Positions 9,966 to 18,181 of a DNA stretch of 64,000 nucleotides are shown here, piece after piece. Position numbers and translations under genes: made by a program. Each line of letters opens with the position of its first letter. The first letter of the stretch is position 1. The notes beneath the pieces are model-generated. The model worked only from the letters and a program-made list of their open reading frames with translations, was not told the origin of the DNA and searched no databases. The stretch lies in contig NZ_JAMBOF010000013.1 of assembly GCF_023715485.1 (NCBI RefSeq), positions 51,137-115,136 of the forward strand, read 5' to 3'. Source of the stretch: Mesobacillus subterraneus (GTDB lineage Bacteria; Bacillota; Bacilli; Bacillales; Cytobacillaceae).

Positions 9966-10784
9966 CTAAAAAAGTTGTTGTCCGCCATCCGCAGAAATGG
10001 TTTGGCCGCTCACATAGCTTGCAAAGTCTGAGGCAAAAAACAGAACTGGATGAGCAATATCTTCAGGTTCTCCGAGTCGCTTAACCGAGATGGATTTGAC
10101 CAGATTTGCTTGCTCCTCCATCGTCATTCTTTCCCACTGCTTCTTTGTTGACGGATTCGATATCACAAATCCAGGCGCTACGTTATTGACCGTTATTCCA
10201 TAGGGACCAAGTTCTTGAGCCATTTGCCTTGTGAAACCAATCTGTCCAGCCTTAGCACTGGCATATGCCTGGATTCCAGTCAGACTTGTGCTGCGCCCTG
10301 CTCCACTTGAGATATTAATGATCCGTCCATAATTCTGCTTTTTCATGTAAGGAGCAACTTCCTTTGTTGTATAAAAAGCGGCATCCAGATTAACAGCAAA
10401 TATCTTTCTCCATTGATCAGGGGTTACTTCTTCTACTGGTTGATGGATTTGTCCACATACACCTCCAGCATTGTTAACCAATATATCGATCTTGTTAAAT
10501 TTTTGGATTGTGTAATCCACTAACTGTTTCACACTTTCCACTTCTGTGATATCGCATGTATATGTATCAAAACGGTTAGATTTTTTATTCATGTCAAGCC
10601 ACTCATTAAGTTCCGTTTTCACTTCCGCAAGTTCTTGATCCAATATGTCTGTACCAATTACTGTTGCTCCGTGCCTGAGAAATGCTTCGCAGATTCCTTT
10701 GCCAATTCCATGCGCTGCACCAGTAACCAGAACAACTTTTTCTGTAAAAAATGTCGATTGTAAACTGTTAACACTTTGAATCAA
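9966..10784 (-). CDS. SDR family NAD(P)-dependent oxidoreductase
   Basis: A 272-residue short-chain dehydrogenase with cofactor motif TGAAHGIG (21-28), NNAGG, catalytic Ser in NISSGAG, the AYASAK Tyr/Lys pair and the C-terminal SGQTISADGG. It is the first gene of the operon. The start is TTG with GGGGTGG just upstream, about 40 bases after a strong sigma-A promoter. It probably oxidises an alcohol derived from the imported compound, or reduces the corresponding ketone. Confidence 0.88.
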   Translation of the reverse strand: MIQSVNSLQSTFFTEKVVLVTGAAHGIGKGICEAFLRHGATVIGTDILDQELAEVKTELNEWLDMNKKSNRFDTYTCDITEVESVKQLVDYTIQKFNKIDILVNNAGGVCGQIHQPVEEVTPDQWRKIFAVNLDAAFYTTKEVAPYMKKQNYGRIINISSGAGRSTSLTGIQAYASAKAGQIGFTRQMAQELGPYGITVNNVAPGFVISNPSTKKQWERMTMEEQANLVKSISVKRLGEPEDIAHPVLFFASDFASYVSGQTISADGGQQLF

Positions 10785-10821
10785 AATACCACCCCTTCGC
10801 TTTGTCCTGGATATTGGTAAA

Positions 10822-10850
10822 ACTATATAACAGGCTAAAAAGATTGTAAA
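10822..10850 (-). promoter_or_regulatory. Sigma-A promoter of the SDR/ABC/amidase operon
   Basis: On the minus strand the sequence reads TTTACA, a 17-base spacer, then TATAGT: one mismatch from consensus in each box with ideal spacing. It lies 38 bases upstream of the TTG start of the SDR gene. No comparable promoter was seen inside the tightly packed genes below. Confidence 0.75.
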
Positions 10851-11189
10851 GTTTATTTTTAGAATATTTTTAATATTTAAAATATAAAACTATTGTCATA
10901 TAAAATTATCATTGGTAATGAATAAACTTCGAATTATCTTAAAATACTTTTGATATTCCTTGGTTCCGATGAGATCAATATCTTCTTAATTAAATTGTTA
11001 TTATTAATTAAGTTTTTCTATCACAAAACAAAAGTTTTTGGAAAAACAAAATCCCAATAATTTTTTTGTGGGTCCTCTCGATATTAATGTAAATAGAGGT
11101 TGAATTTCTGTTGCAGCTTTTTACCTTAGCCTTGATTCTATAGTTTAAAGGCGTGCCAGCAAACGACAATTTCATTCTTTTTTTGCATA
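10851..11189. other. AT-rich intergenic stretch, no gene seen
   Basis: About 340 bases of AT-rich sequence between the operon promoter and the terminator of the next minus-strand gene. A 65-codon frame (11008-11205, minus) has no ribosome site or family resemblance. I see no RNA structure beyond the flanking elements. Confidence 0.6.
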
Positions 11190-11226
11190 ATAAAAAAGCA
11201 CACATTCATTAATTCAATGTGTGCTT
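11190..11226 (-). terminator. Rho-independent terminator
   Basis: AAGCACACATT and AATGTGTGCTT form an 11-bp stem with a nine-base loop. It is followed on the minus strand by a T-rich tract (CTTTTTTATTATG). It sits 14 bases past the stop of the membrane protein at 11240. Confidence 0.8.
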
Positions 11227-11239
11227 CAAACTTTTTATT

Positions 11240-11899
11240 TCACAGCTTCCTAACTTTATCCCCATCAACGATTTTCAAGTTAATCCCCCAGGACTCTCCA
11301 CTCATTGAATCTACTCCTAATTTGGATAGATCTATATCAGTTTCAATCGTGACTATTTCTCTTTCTTTTTCATGCATGATTACTTCGTATGGGCCGCCTT
11401 GGTTCAATAAGGAGAGAAGTGGAGTTTCATCTTCGAATAGGTATTTTTCATAGAATTCGATGTTGAAGTGGACGGTTTGGTTGCTGTGATTCTTAAACGG
11501 GAATTGGCATGTAGCGTATAGTTTTTTTTCACCTTTCATCTCGTACCGGCACGAACTTCCCCTTCTCTCGTACTCGATAGCGTTAATACCTGTCGCAAGC
11601 GTTTTTTGGTAAGCACTTACTAGTTCCATCGGCAGGAATACCACCAAAAATATGGCGATTAAGACCATACGGAGATGGAATTTTTCAAGCGATTTTACCA
11701 GGAAATACAAACTGATGACAAACAAAATCAAGCCTGTGACACCAATATAGCTAACTCCATTCATAGTTCTGATTGGAAAATTTAATGCTGACGATATTTC
11801 CTGACCAATAGGATATTCATGAGGGAATGGAAAGTTGAGTGCAATCGAGAGAAAGAAAAAAATAATGGCAGCAATCAAAAATCTTTTGTACTTCAGCAT
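11240..11899 (-). CDS. Hypothetical membrane protein with extracytoplasmic domain
   Basis: A 219-residue protein I do not recognise. It has a hydrophobic segment at about 6-24, two more at about 50-68 and 76-96, then a soluble C-terminal part of some 120 residues with two cysteines (SSCRYEM, ATCQF). The C-terminal part is probably outside the cell and beta-rich. A terminator follows. The next gene upstream is also membrane-bound and on the same strand but lies about 100 bases away. Confidence 0.7.
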   Translation of the reverse strand: MLKYKRFLIAAIIFFFLSIALNFPFPHEYPIGQEISSALNFPIRTMNGVSYIGVTGLILFVISLYFLVKSLEKFHLRMVLIAIFLVVFLPMELVSAYQKTLATGINAIEYERRGSSCRYEMKGEKKLYATCQFPFKNHSNQTVHFNIEFYEKYLFEDETPLLSLLNQGGPYEVIMHEKEREIVTIETDIDLSKLGVDSMSGESWGINLKIVDGDKVRKL

Positions 11900-12000
11900 A
11901 ATGGACTTCCAACTCCTACTCTTCTATTATTCAACCTCCACTCACTCGCGTCTCTTGTGGAAGATCAAGTTCACTAAAAGTATAGATTCTGTCCAACCGC

Positions 12001-12411
12001 TCATTGTACTAATAAATTCAAAACATCAAACTGAATGATCCCCAACACTATCGTAATGAGGATGACTCCTTCCGCAATTGACAGGATCGATTGCTTGGGA
12101 TCTGCAGAAAATTTCCATTCAAAGTATGCGCGCACAAAGTTTTCGGATGTAAATATCAACGTCATGAAGAATAAAAAAAGATTAATAGATAAGTCATGGT
12201 AGAATAATTGATACATTAAGATCAAATAAACGGCTAATGCAGTAAGCCGGACCGCCCAATCTACTTTCCGATGGGTGCTATTAATATGATGATAGGAAAA
12301 AGCCTTCTTTTTCACTTTATTAATATTAAAAACTTTCCTTAAAATGAACTTGGATGCGGCAATTATTAGTATGATTACGATAAAAAGCATTATGAATTTG
12401 AAACCTGACAT
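12001..12411 (-). CDS. DUF4181 domain-containing membrane protein
   Basis: A 136-residue protein with about four hydrophobic segments. It has the pattern SYHHINSTHRKVDWAVR and RAYFEWKFSADPKQSIL, characteristic of the DUF4181 family common in Bacillaceae; function is unknown. The ATG is chosen because GGAGGGAG lies directly upstream, and five extra in-frame codons are discarded. It is divergent from the EamA transporter gene. Confidence 0.8.
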   Translation of the reverse strand: MSGFKFIMLFIVIILIIAASKFILRKVFNINKVKKKAFSYHHINSTHRKVDWAVRLTALAVYLILMYQLFYHDLSINLFLFFMTLIFTSENFVRAYFEWKFSADPKQSILSIAEGVILITIVLGIIQFDVLNLLVQ

Positions 12412-12571
12412 ATACTCCCTCCTCATGATGTTATTTTATCATTAAGTTCCAGTTATTGGTACATTTTCTAGGCGGAAATTCTTTTTAAACGTATTTTCAA
12501 AAAACTATTTCGCTTATCGAAAAAGATGCTACAATACTATTTATATAATTTAAAAGAATGAAGGGAATACA

Positions 12572-13507
12572 ATGAACAAAAAGTTATGGATTACATATGG
12601 AATGTTGACCTTCGCTACGGCAACATGGGGCAGTGCGTTTATCGCAGGGAAAATTGCGGTTGAAAGCTTTGATCCGGCAACGGTCGCTTTTTTTAGGTTT
12701 TTTGGGGCAGTGATTCTGCTGGTTCCTCTCATGTTTGTGATGGAGAAAAAACGTCAAAAACCAAACTTAAAGGATTATGGCTTATTTGCAGTTCTTGGCC
12801 TGACCGGTATCGCCTTTTACAATATCTTCTTTTTCCTGGCCAGCAAGCATGCGCCGGTCATCAAAAGCTCGCTGTTCATCGCCTCTAACCCGGTGTTGAT
12901 CGTGCTTTTGTCGGCTTTGTTTTTAAAGGAAACAATTACACGCAACAACGTCATTGGATTGGCCATCGCACTATCTGGAGCATTTTTCATCATAACTGAT
13001 GGACATCTGCTAAACTTGTTCGAGCTTGGGTTCGAACCGATCGATTTTGTGCTTATGGGCGCAGTCGTAAGCTGGGCGTTATACAGTGTCGTTGGTAAAG
13101 TGGTGTTGAAAAAGTTCAGCTCGGTTGAGTCTACCACCTATGCCGTCGCTTTCGGCACACTCTTCCTGCTGCCGTTTGCACTCGCAGAAACATCATGGCA
13201 GGACGTCCAGCAGGCAACAGGTACAACCTGGATTGCGATCATCCATATGAGCGTTTTGGTTACGGTTGTATCGTTCGTCATGTACTACAACGGAATCAAA
13301 GAAGTTGGCGCCGCTAAGGCATCGATTTTCATCAATGTGATGCCTGTATCTGCAGTTATAATGGCTACTTTGTTTTTGGGAGAAGATTTCACAGCGGCTC
13401 AAGCAATCGGAGCAGCCCTCGTGCTATCCGGTGTTTATATTGGAACAAACCCGCGGCTTTTTAAAAAGAAGCAAACCAGGAATATAGTGAAAAATGAAAT
13501 CGCATAA
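12572..13507 (+). CDS. DMT superfamily transporter (EamA family)
   Basis: A 311-residue integral membrane protein with two EamA repeats and about ten helices. Landmarks are WGSAFIAGKIAVESFDP at the N terminus and the GAVVSWALYSVVGKV and VYIGTNPRLFKKKQ regions later. Such proteins export or import amino acids or other metabolites. The start follows AAGGG. The acetamidase gene begins 12 bases after its stop, so the two are co-transcribed and the permease may handle the amide substrate or its product. Confidence 0.9.
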   Translation: MNKKLWITYGMLTFATATWGSAFIAGKIAVESFDPATVAFFRFFGAVILLVPLMFVMEKKRQKPNLKDYGLFAVLGLTGIAFYNIFFFLASKHAPVIKSSLFIASNPVLIVLLSALFLKETITRNNVIGLAIALSGAFFIITDGHLLNLFELGFEPIDFVLMGAVVSWALYSVVGKVVLKKFSSVESTTYAVAFGTLFLLPFALAETSWQDVQQATGTTWIAIIHMSVLVTVVSFVMYYNGIKEVGAAKASIFINVMPVSAVIMATLFLGEDFTAAQAIGAALVLSGVYIGTNPRLFKKKQTRNIVKNEIA

Positions 13508-13519
13508 GGAGTTGCAGCC

Positions 13520-14455
13520 ATGATCCATAAACTTGAATTGAAGTCGGAAAACCTGCACGGTTCTTTTAGTAATGAATATAAGCCTATCCTCACAGTGAAT
13601 TCTGGGGACAGCATTCGCATGCAAACACCCGACATTGAATGGGGATATTCGGAATCAAAAGGCATAGAGAGACAATTTTTTAAGTCTGCGGTAAAAGAAG
13701 AGACTCCTCTCCACCCAATGATTGGACCGATTGAAGTAAACGGGGCAAAAGCTGGTATGGTTCTTGAAGTAAAAATGAATGACGTCATTCCAGGCTGGTA
13801 TGGAACAAATTGGGCAGGCGGCAAGAACAGCTGGCAAAATGATGCAGTCGGTTTGACGGGATCTGAGAGGATTCGGTTTGACTGGGAATTAGATCGCGAT
13901 ACAATGGCTGCTAAGACTGAAGTCAGCTCCCGCCAGGTGAATGTTGCGCTTAATCCATTCATCGGTTTGATGGGAGTTGCACCAGCAGAACCAGGCGTGC
14001 ACCATACATCCCCTCCCCGCTATTGCGGCGGGAATATTGACTGCAAAGAACTAGAAAAAGGCAGCACGTTGTACCTGCCAATTTCTGTTGATGGTGCTTT
14101 GTTCTCAATTGGCGATGGTCACGCTGCACAAGGGGACGGCGAAGTTTCCGGCACGGCAATCGAATGCCCGATGGATCTAGTCGATATTACTTTGACTGTG
14201 AGAGACGATATTAAGCTAACTATGCCGAGAGCAAAGACACCAGCTGGATGGATTACATTCGGATTTAATGAAGATTTAAATCAAGCAGCTGCTCAGGCAC
14301 TTGACGAAATGGTTGAATTGATCACCGAGCTTCATCAGATTGAACGAGCAGAAGCTCTTGCGCTTGCAAGTGTTGTAGTCGATCTGAGAATCACCCAGGT
14401 CGTAAATGGGGTCAAAGGAGTCCATGCCGTTTTACCCCATGGTGCAATTCAGTAA
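13520..14455 (+). CDS. Acetamidase/formamidase family protein
   Basis: A 311-residue FmdA/AmdA-family hydrolase that releases ammonia from short amides. Family landmarks are HPMIGPIEVNGAKAGMVLEV, PGWYGTNWAGG, RYCGGNIDCKELEKGSTLYLPI and GDGHAAQGDGEVSGTAIE. The start follows AAGGAG eight bases upstream. It is the second gene of a two-gene unit with the EamA permease and is followed by a terminator. The enzyme is probably cytosolic. Exact substrate is inferred only from the family. Confidence 0.9.
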   Translation: MIHKLELKSENLHGSFSNEYKPILTVNSGDSIRMQTPDIEWGYSESKGIERQFFKSAVKEETPLHPMIGPIEVNGAKAGMVLEVKMNDVIPGWYGTNWAGGKNSWQNDAVGLTGSERIRFDWELDRDTMAAKTEVSSRQVNVALNPFIGLMGVAPAEPGVHHTSPPRYCGGNIDCKELEKGSTLYLPISVDGALFSIGDGHAAQGDGEVSGTAIECPMDLVDITLTVRDDIKLTMPRAKTPAGWITFGFNEDLNQAAAQALDEMVELITELHQIERAEALALASVVVDLRITQVVNGVKGVHAVLPHGAIQ

Positions 14456-14522
14456 TTAGAACCCCTGTACCCTCTCCATAAACCGTTGCGTTTTAGAGTG
14501 CAATACCCTATAAATGATAATG

Positions 14523-14566
14523 AAAATGGCGTGTTAACTGACATCAGTTTTGACACGCCATTTTTC
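14523..14566 (+). terminator. Rho-independent terminator after acetamidase gene
   Basis: AAATGGCGTGT pairs with ACACGCCATTT (11 bp) around an 18-base loop and runs into TTTTT. Confidence 0.85.
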
Positions 14567-14683
14567 TGATTTATTGTGTTTTCGCATCTGAAATATAAAC
14601 AATCTTATTCAACATAAGCACCCTTTAGTTTAAGTGCATTGATTCACAATCCAGCTTATAAAATAAGCTCCGCTAAATGAAAC

Positions 14684-14705
14684 AAGGACCCAATTAAGGT
14701 CCTTA
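14684..14705 (-). terminator. Probable terminator of the first array gene
   Basis: AAGGACC and GGTCCTT form a 7-bp stem, with a T-rich but interrupted tail on the minus strand, 38 bases after the stop of the DUF3139-like gene. The bases just beside it (AGCTCCGCTAAATGAA) may be a very decayed copy of the array repeat. Confidence 0.5.
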
Positions 14706-14743
14706 TTTCTGAAAGCACAGTAGTAAATTAGATAGTAAACTCA

Positions 14744-15145
14744 TCAGTCAGATTTTAAAATCAAATTCCCTTTAGAATCGAATTTAGACCAGCCATCCTC
14801 TAGACTTGGATAATGCATACCTTTTTCAATTGAACTCCCACCATTCATAGTGGGTGATTCAAATACGATAAGCAAAACACTATTAGTATTTCTATCGTAC
14901 TCGTATTCATATATCAGATTTGGTTCCTCAGCAAATTTATAAACAATCATCCATCTTCCTGTTTTAAAGTCCCTTGATGACCTTTTTTGGTATCCTTGCT
15001 CCAAATCTACTTTCTGAGCTTCCATATATGTATCAATTCTATCTTCTGCGATATTCTTATAACCAGGAAAATTCACATACCAAACAATAAAACAGACTAA
15101 AAAAAGGACAATTGCAGTAATCCCAACAAACACTTTTTTCTTCAC
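14744..15145 (-). CDS. DUF3139-like membrane-anchored small protein
   Basis: A protein of about 133 residues with one N-terminal membrane segment (VGITAIVLFLVCFIVWYV) and an extracytoplasmic region. Its pattern (AEDRIDTYMEAQ, then SSRDFKTGRWMIVYKFAEEPN) resembles DUF3139. The GTG start is chosen because AAGGGTGAT lies four bases upstream. It is the most downstream gene of the repeat-separated array, and the only one with a perfect 20-bp palindrome overlapping its ribosome site. Function unknown. Confidence 0.65.
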   Translation of the reverse strand: MKKKVFVGITAIVLFLVCFIVWYVNFPGYKNIAEDRIDTYMEAQKVDLEQGYQKRSSRDFKTGRWMIVYKFAEEPNLIYEYEYDRNTNSVLLIVFESPTMNGGSSIEKGMHYPSLEDGWSKFDSKGNLILKSD

Positions 15146-15156
15146 AAGAATCACCC

Positions 15157-15176
15157 TTAGTGTAATATTACACTAA
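15157..15176. promoter_or_regulatory. Perfect 20-bp palindrome, likely operator
   Basis: TTAGTGTAATATTACACTAA is its own reverse complement. It ends 11 bases before the GTG start of the DUF3139-like gene and overlaps the upstream edge of the ribosome site. The half-site AGTGTA is the kind recognised by YtrA-type GntR repressors; that link is inferred. Confidence 0.6.
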
Positions 15177-15223
15177 TTGTAACATAAGGAGGAATTATAC
15201 ACTACCATAAAAATCCTTTTTTT

Positions 15224-15290
15224 AATCATCCTGCTTCGTTTGTTCAAAAAGACCTTAAAAAAAGGGCGTAAGGGCTCAATCTTGTAGGAA
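15224..15290 (-). repeat. Array hairpin repeat copy 1 (long form)
   Basis: Contains the conserved core CCTGCTTCGTTTGTTCAA (plus strand), though its left arm is eroded. It is followed by a decayed terminator module (AAAAAAAGGGCGTAAGGGC). It lies between the DUF3139-like and CdiI-like genes. Confidence 0.7.
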
Positions 15291-15291
15291 T

Positions 15292-15747
15292 TTATAAACT
15301 TGCATAACCTACTGCTTGTAGAATAGATTCTGCCAACTGACCTGGCTTGTAATCTCTAACTACATCGATAATTTTATCCTCCAGTATGGTATAGCCCCGT
15401 TTCTCTTTTTGGAAAGGTTCGACTGAATAACCTTTTTCAAAATCCCAATATATGGATATATACTTCAAAGTTTTTGTGGCTTTTGAATATCCTTTTAATC
15501 CCATTACCTTTTCGATAACCGACTCTTTACTCTCATCATCAGGTTTTATTACGCCAAATAAATCGAGAGCCACGTTCACCTTTTGCTCCAATTCTTCATA
15601 GGTATATGGAGCTGCCAATTTGAAAACTTTCTCAACTTGAGACAAAGAGCCTTCATATTTCTTGGAAGGGCTGTTTGGGATAATATATAGATTACCTAAG
15701 CTATCAATAAAAATTGAAACTATTCCATAATTAGCTCTCAAAGACAT
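15292..15747 (-). CDS. Hypothetical immunity-like protein (CdiI/DUF1436-like)
   Basis: A soluble protein of about 151 residues. It ends in a pattern (YWDFEKGYSVEPFQKEKRGYTILEDKIIDVV) reminiscent of contact-dependent-inhibition immunity proteins of the DUF1436/CdiI type. This is a weak resemblance by eye. The start is uncertain: AAAAGG precedes a GTG/ATG pair, and a TTG two codons further on has better spacing. It is one cassette of the small-gene array, with its stop adjacent to repeat copy 1. Confidence 0.6.
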   Translation of the reverse strand: MSLRANYGIVSIFIDSLGNLYIIPNSPSKKYEGSLSQVEKVFKLAAPYTYEELEQKVNVALDLFGVIKPDDESKESVIEKVMGLKGYSKATKTLKYISIYWDFEKGYSVEPFQKEKRGYTILEDKIIDVVRDYKPGQLAESILQAVGYASL

Positions 15748-15778
15748 CACCTTTTCATTTAAAATAATCCTCTTGTTC

Positions 15779-15835
15779 TTGAACTATCCTGCTTCGTTTG
15801 TTCAATAACATATTGAATAAAAAGTGAGGAATCCG
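15779..15835 (-). repeat. Array hairpin repeat copy 2
   Basis: TGAACTATCCTGCTTCGTTT with GTTCAATAAC gives arms TTGAACTA/TTGTTCAA around the CTGCTTC loop. The AATAAAAAGTGAGGAATCC that follows is an eroded terminator module. It is upstream of the CdiI-like gene. Confidence 0.7.
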
Positions 15836-15848
15836 GTTTGAAATCATT

Positions 15849-15872
15849 AATCCTGTTTGTTGAATAAGAAAT
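15849..15872 (-). repeat. Array hairpin repeat copy 3 (eroded)
   Basis: AATCCTGTTTGTTGAATAAGA is a shortened core with the loop partly deleted. It sits directly next to copy 2 with no gene between, so a cassette may have been lost here. Confidence 0.45.
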
Positions 15873-15888
15873 AACCAATTTAATATAT

Positions 15889-16176
15889 TTACGCCTCCAT
15901 AAAACCACTAAACGCCAATCCTACAAATATCGCCCCTACAATAAAAGCAGCTATATGTAATAATACCTTGTATCGTAATTTAGTTGTTTTTAAAGCAAAA
16001 TATAATTTAAAGACAAAAAACAGTAAAGCCAAATTTATTGATGTCTCAATTAAAACTGGAATTAATCTATTATAAGTGAACTCTAGCTTATATATAAATT
16101 CTCTAAAAAGAATGTCATTCGCAATTCCCATAAAAGATAGTAAGACTTGATAAGCAAAAAACTTTAGGTTATTCAT
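15889..16176 (-). CDS. Small hypothetical membrane protein
   Basis: A 95-residue protein with three hydrophobic stretches (about 5-24, 38-58, 72-92); no family recognised. Start supported by AAAGGTTGA four bases upstream. It is an array cassette. Its small size and position among immunity-like genes would fit an inner-membrane immunity protein, but nothing in the sequence proves that. Confidence 0.65.
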   Translation of the reverse strand: MNNLKFFAYQVLLSFMGIANDILFREFIYKLEFTYNRLIPVLIETSINLALLFFVFKLYFALKTTKLRYKVLLHIAAFIVGAIFVGLAFSGFMEA

Positions 16177-16216
16177 TTAATCAACCTTTCCTTCTGATTT
16201 CATCTACCATATGTTT

Positions 16217-16300
16217 TCTTGAACTCTTCTGCTTCCTTGGCTTAATAAGGATTTCAACAAAGGTGCCTATTTCATCCTGGGTATACACCTGGGTATTTAA
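16217..16300 (-). repeat. Array hairpin repeat copy 4
   Basis: CTTGAACTCTTCTGCTTCCT then GGCTTAATAAGGATTTCAAC. The left arm and loop are conserved while the right arm has drifted. The terminator module is eroded (CATCCTGGGTATACACCTGG). Confidence 0.6.
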
Positions 16301-16980
16301 GATTCTAAGTCAAAACTCCCCGTTTCAATAAGGATCCCTTCTTTATGAAGCCTTTTATGATTATATGGAATTCGGCTTAATTCCTCACACTTTTCATCCC
16401 ATATAATATTTATAAACCGAGATGCTTCTTGAAGGAAACAGTCCGGATTCACATTCTCGTAACAATAACATTCGTTAGGATATGTTTCCCCGCATCCGAA
16501 TAACTCAAGAACATCTTCTTCGATTGCAATTGCACCAATCCTAAACTCATAAAGGAAATACAACTCGATAAGGAAATTAGTAAAGTCTTTTATTTCCTCT
16601 TTTTTTATTCCGATTTGGTCCCATTCAAAGGCATCGAAGATAGACCCATAAAACCAGAAATTTACCATAATTGAATTTGAAGAAACCATTTCAATTTGTA
16701 AAATCGCTTTTCGTTTCCTTGGTAAGTGAACGAATACTCTTAATCTTAATGAATGTATAAAATTTGCTTCTGAATCTTCCTCATCATATGGATAGCCTCT
16801 ATCAAAAAAATCAATAATTTCATCAACGTTTTCGTCAATTATTTCAACCTTAGTCGTTAGCTTTGGCAACTTATTTATAATATCCTGGATTGCTTTCGAT
16901 TTCATTTCCATTTCTTTAAGTTCCAATAAGAAGCTAACTTCAAGAAAAGATCCGCCATGTAACCATTGTGACCAATCCAT
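16297..16980 (-). CDS. Hypothetical protein, array cassette
   Basis: A soluble acidic protein of 227 residues, unrecognised. It begins MDWSQWLHGGSFLE and has alternating beta/alpha character, with CGETYPNECYCYENVNPDC as a cysteine-rich stretch late in the chain. The ATG is chosen because AGGAGG lies seven bases upstream; eight extra in-frame codons are discarded. Repeat copy 5 is 50 bases upstream. Confidence 0.65.
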   Translation of the reverse strand: MDWSQWLHGGSFLEVSFLLELKEMEMKSKAIQDIINKLPKLTTKVEIIDENVDEIIDFFDRGYPYDEEDSEANFIHSLRLRVFVHLPRKRKAILQIEMVSSNSIMVNFWFYGSIFDAFEWDQIGIKKEEIKDFTNFLIELYFLYEFRIGAIAIEEDVLELFGCGETYPNECYCYENVNPDCFLQEASRFINIIWDEKCEELSRIPYNHKRLHKEGILIETGSFDLES

Positions 16981-17028
16981 TATGATTCCTCCTAAATCCG
17001 GCAAAATCTCTCTATAATTGATATGCTT

Positions 17029-17107
17029 CTTAAGCTAACCTGCTTCGTTTGTTTAATAAGGAATTCAATAAAAAAGGCGTAAAATCCTTCTGGATCTACG
17101 CCCGCTT
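17029..17107 (-). repeat. Array hairpin repeat copy 5 (best long form)
   Basis: Arms TTAAGCTAAC and GTTTGTTTAA flank CTGCTTC. After TAAGGAATTCAATAAAAAA comes a strong terminator in minus-strand sense: GGCGTAGATCC pairs with GGATTTTACGCC, then a T run. The unit thus combines a terminator for the gene upstream with the conserved hairpin. Confidence 0.8.
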
Positions 17108-17130
17108 AGTTAAATAAGACATAATCTCTC

Positions 17131-17517
17131 TTATTTTCTTAGATAATCAATCTCAATTCCATTCACTTTTTTATCCATTTCGTACGTTTTAGAGGATTTA
17201 TCATAAATAACTTTTAAGCTCTTTTCATCAAGCCATTCAATAGAAAAGTCTTTATCGGACCTAAAAGTATTTCCCGATTCATTTTGAAAATCATCATCTT
17301 TATCTAAAATGGATAATTGGGGTGAAAACCCAGTGGTTGCACCACAACTTCTTTCGAAAACATAAGCCACATTATCCCCACCAGGAGAAGGGACTTTTTG
17401 CAGAATATCATTTCCACACATATCTCCAAACAATGTATCCAATACATATTTGCCAACGATAAATATGGCTAGTATTAAGATTATTGTTAACAAAATAGAC
17501 TTCACTATATTTTTCAT
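17131..17517 (-). CDS. Membrane-anchored hypothetical protein (DUF5412-like)
   Basis: A 128-residue protein with an N-terminal membrane segment and an extracytoplasmic part. It carries the pattern KVPSPGGDNVAYVFERSCG then ATTGFSPQLSIL, NESGNTF and IEWLDEKSLKVIY, found in a widespread family of unknown function that I associate with DUF5412. The start is chosen with AAGGTG upstream of the fourth possible codon. It is an array cassette between repeat copies 5 and 6. Confidence 0.65.
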   Translation of the reverse strand: MKNIVKSILLTIILILAIFIVGKYVLDTLFGDMCGNDILQKVPSPGGDNVAYVFERSCGATTGFSPQLSILDKDDDFQNESGNTFRSDKDFSIEWLDEKSLKVIYDKSSKTYEMDKKVNGIEIDYLRK

Positions 17518-17578
17518 TAAAATCACCTTGATTGAAAGTGTATATTAAATGTTTTCTTTAGAAATCCCTAAAGTCCTT

Positions 17579-17610
17579 CTTGTACTATCCTGCATGGTTT
17601 GTTCAATAAC
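17579..17610 (-). repeat. Array hairpin repeat copy 6 (short form)
   Basis: CTTGTACTATCCTGCATGGT then TTGTTCAATAAC; arms partly conserved, loop CTGCATG. No terminator module is attached. Confidence 0.6.
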
Positions 17611-17666
17611 AACGCTGCCTGTTCTTATGCTATAAAGATCACTTGCCCTCTGAGTGTATATATGAT

Positions 17667-18095
17667 TTATCTATAAGTTAATGTCTTTTTAAGGTAATAC
17701 TGATGATTTTCTTTGTTTGGATGTCCTTCAATTACACCGACTATCTCATAACCATTTTTTTGATAGAAGTCCGGTGCTTGAAAGCTAAACGTATCAAGTT
17801 GAATTAGTTGACACCTGTTTTCTCTAGCTATTTTTTCTATATGATTTAATAACTCTTTCCCATAACCGCTACCCCTAATTGATTCATCAACCCATAGGAA
17901 ATCAATATGTAAGTTATACCAAAAAATTGTTCCTGTTATGCCACCTAATATTTCTCCTCCTTCATCCCTAAGAATAAAGCTAATATTCTTAACAGGATGT
18001 TTTACATTATCAGGTAGCTTAGAAAAATTATGTTCAATCACTTTCTTTCGAATGTATTCACTATCTTCTTGGTTCCATTGTTGAGTTATTATCAT
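17667..18095 (-). CDS. GNAT family N-acetyltransferase
   Basis: A 142-residue single-domain acetyltransferase. It shows the acetyl-CoA loop motif [17 protein letters not shown], and a C-terminal pattern ([21 protein letters not shown]) typical of GNAT proteins related to aminoglycoside or small-molecule acetyltransferases. GGGAGGGG lies upstream of the ATG. It is the only enzyme of obvious activity in the array. Substrate unknown. Confidence 0.85.
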   Translation of the reverse strand: MIITQQWNQEDSEYIRKKVIEHNFSKLPDNVKHPVKNISFILRDEGGEILGGITGTIFWYNLHIDFLWVDESIRGSGYGKELLNHIEKIARENRCQLIQLDTFSFQAPDFYQKNGYEIVGVIEGHPNKENHQYYLKKTLTYR

Positions 18096-18142
18096 AATTG
18101 CCCCTCCCTAGAAGTCGCTGAATAAACATTCCATCACTTTTG

Positions 18143-18178
18143 CTTGTTCAACATTCCAGCATCGTTAGTACAATAAGG
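18143..18178 (-). repeat. Array hairpin repeat copy 7 (short form)
   Basis: GTTCAACATTCCAGCATCGT then TAGTACAATAAGG. The stop of the DUF4304 gene lies only four bases away, with no terminator module between. Confidence 0.6.
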
Positions 18179-18181
18179 TTT

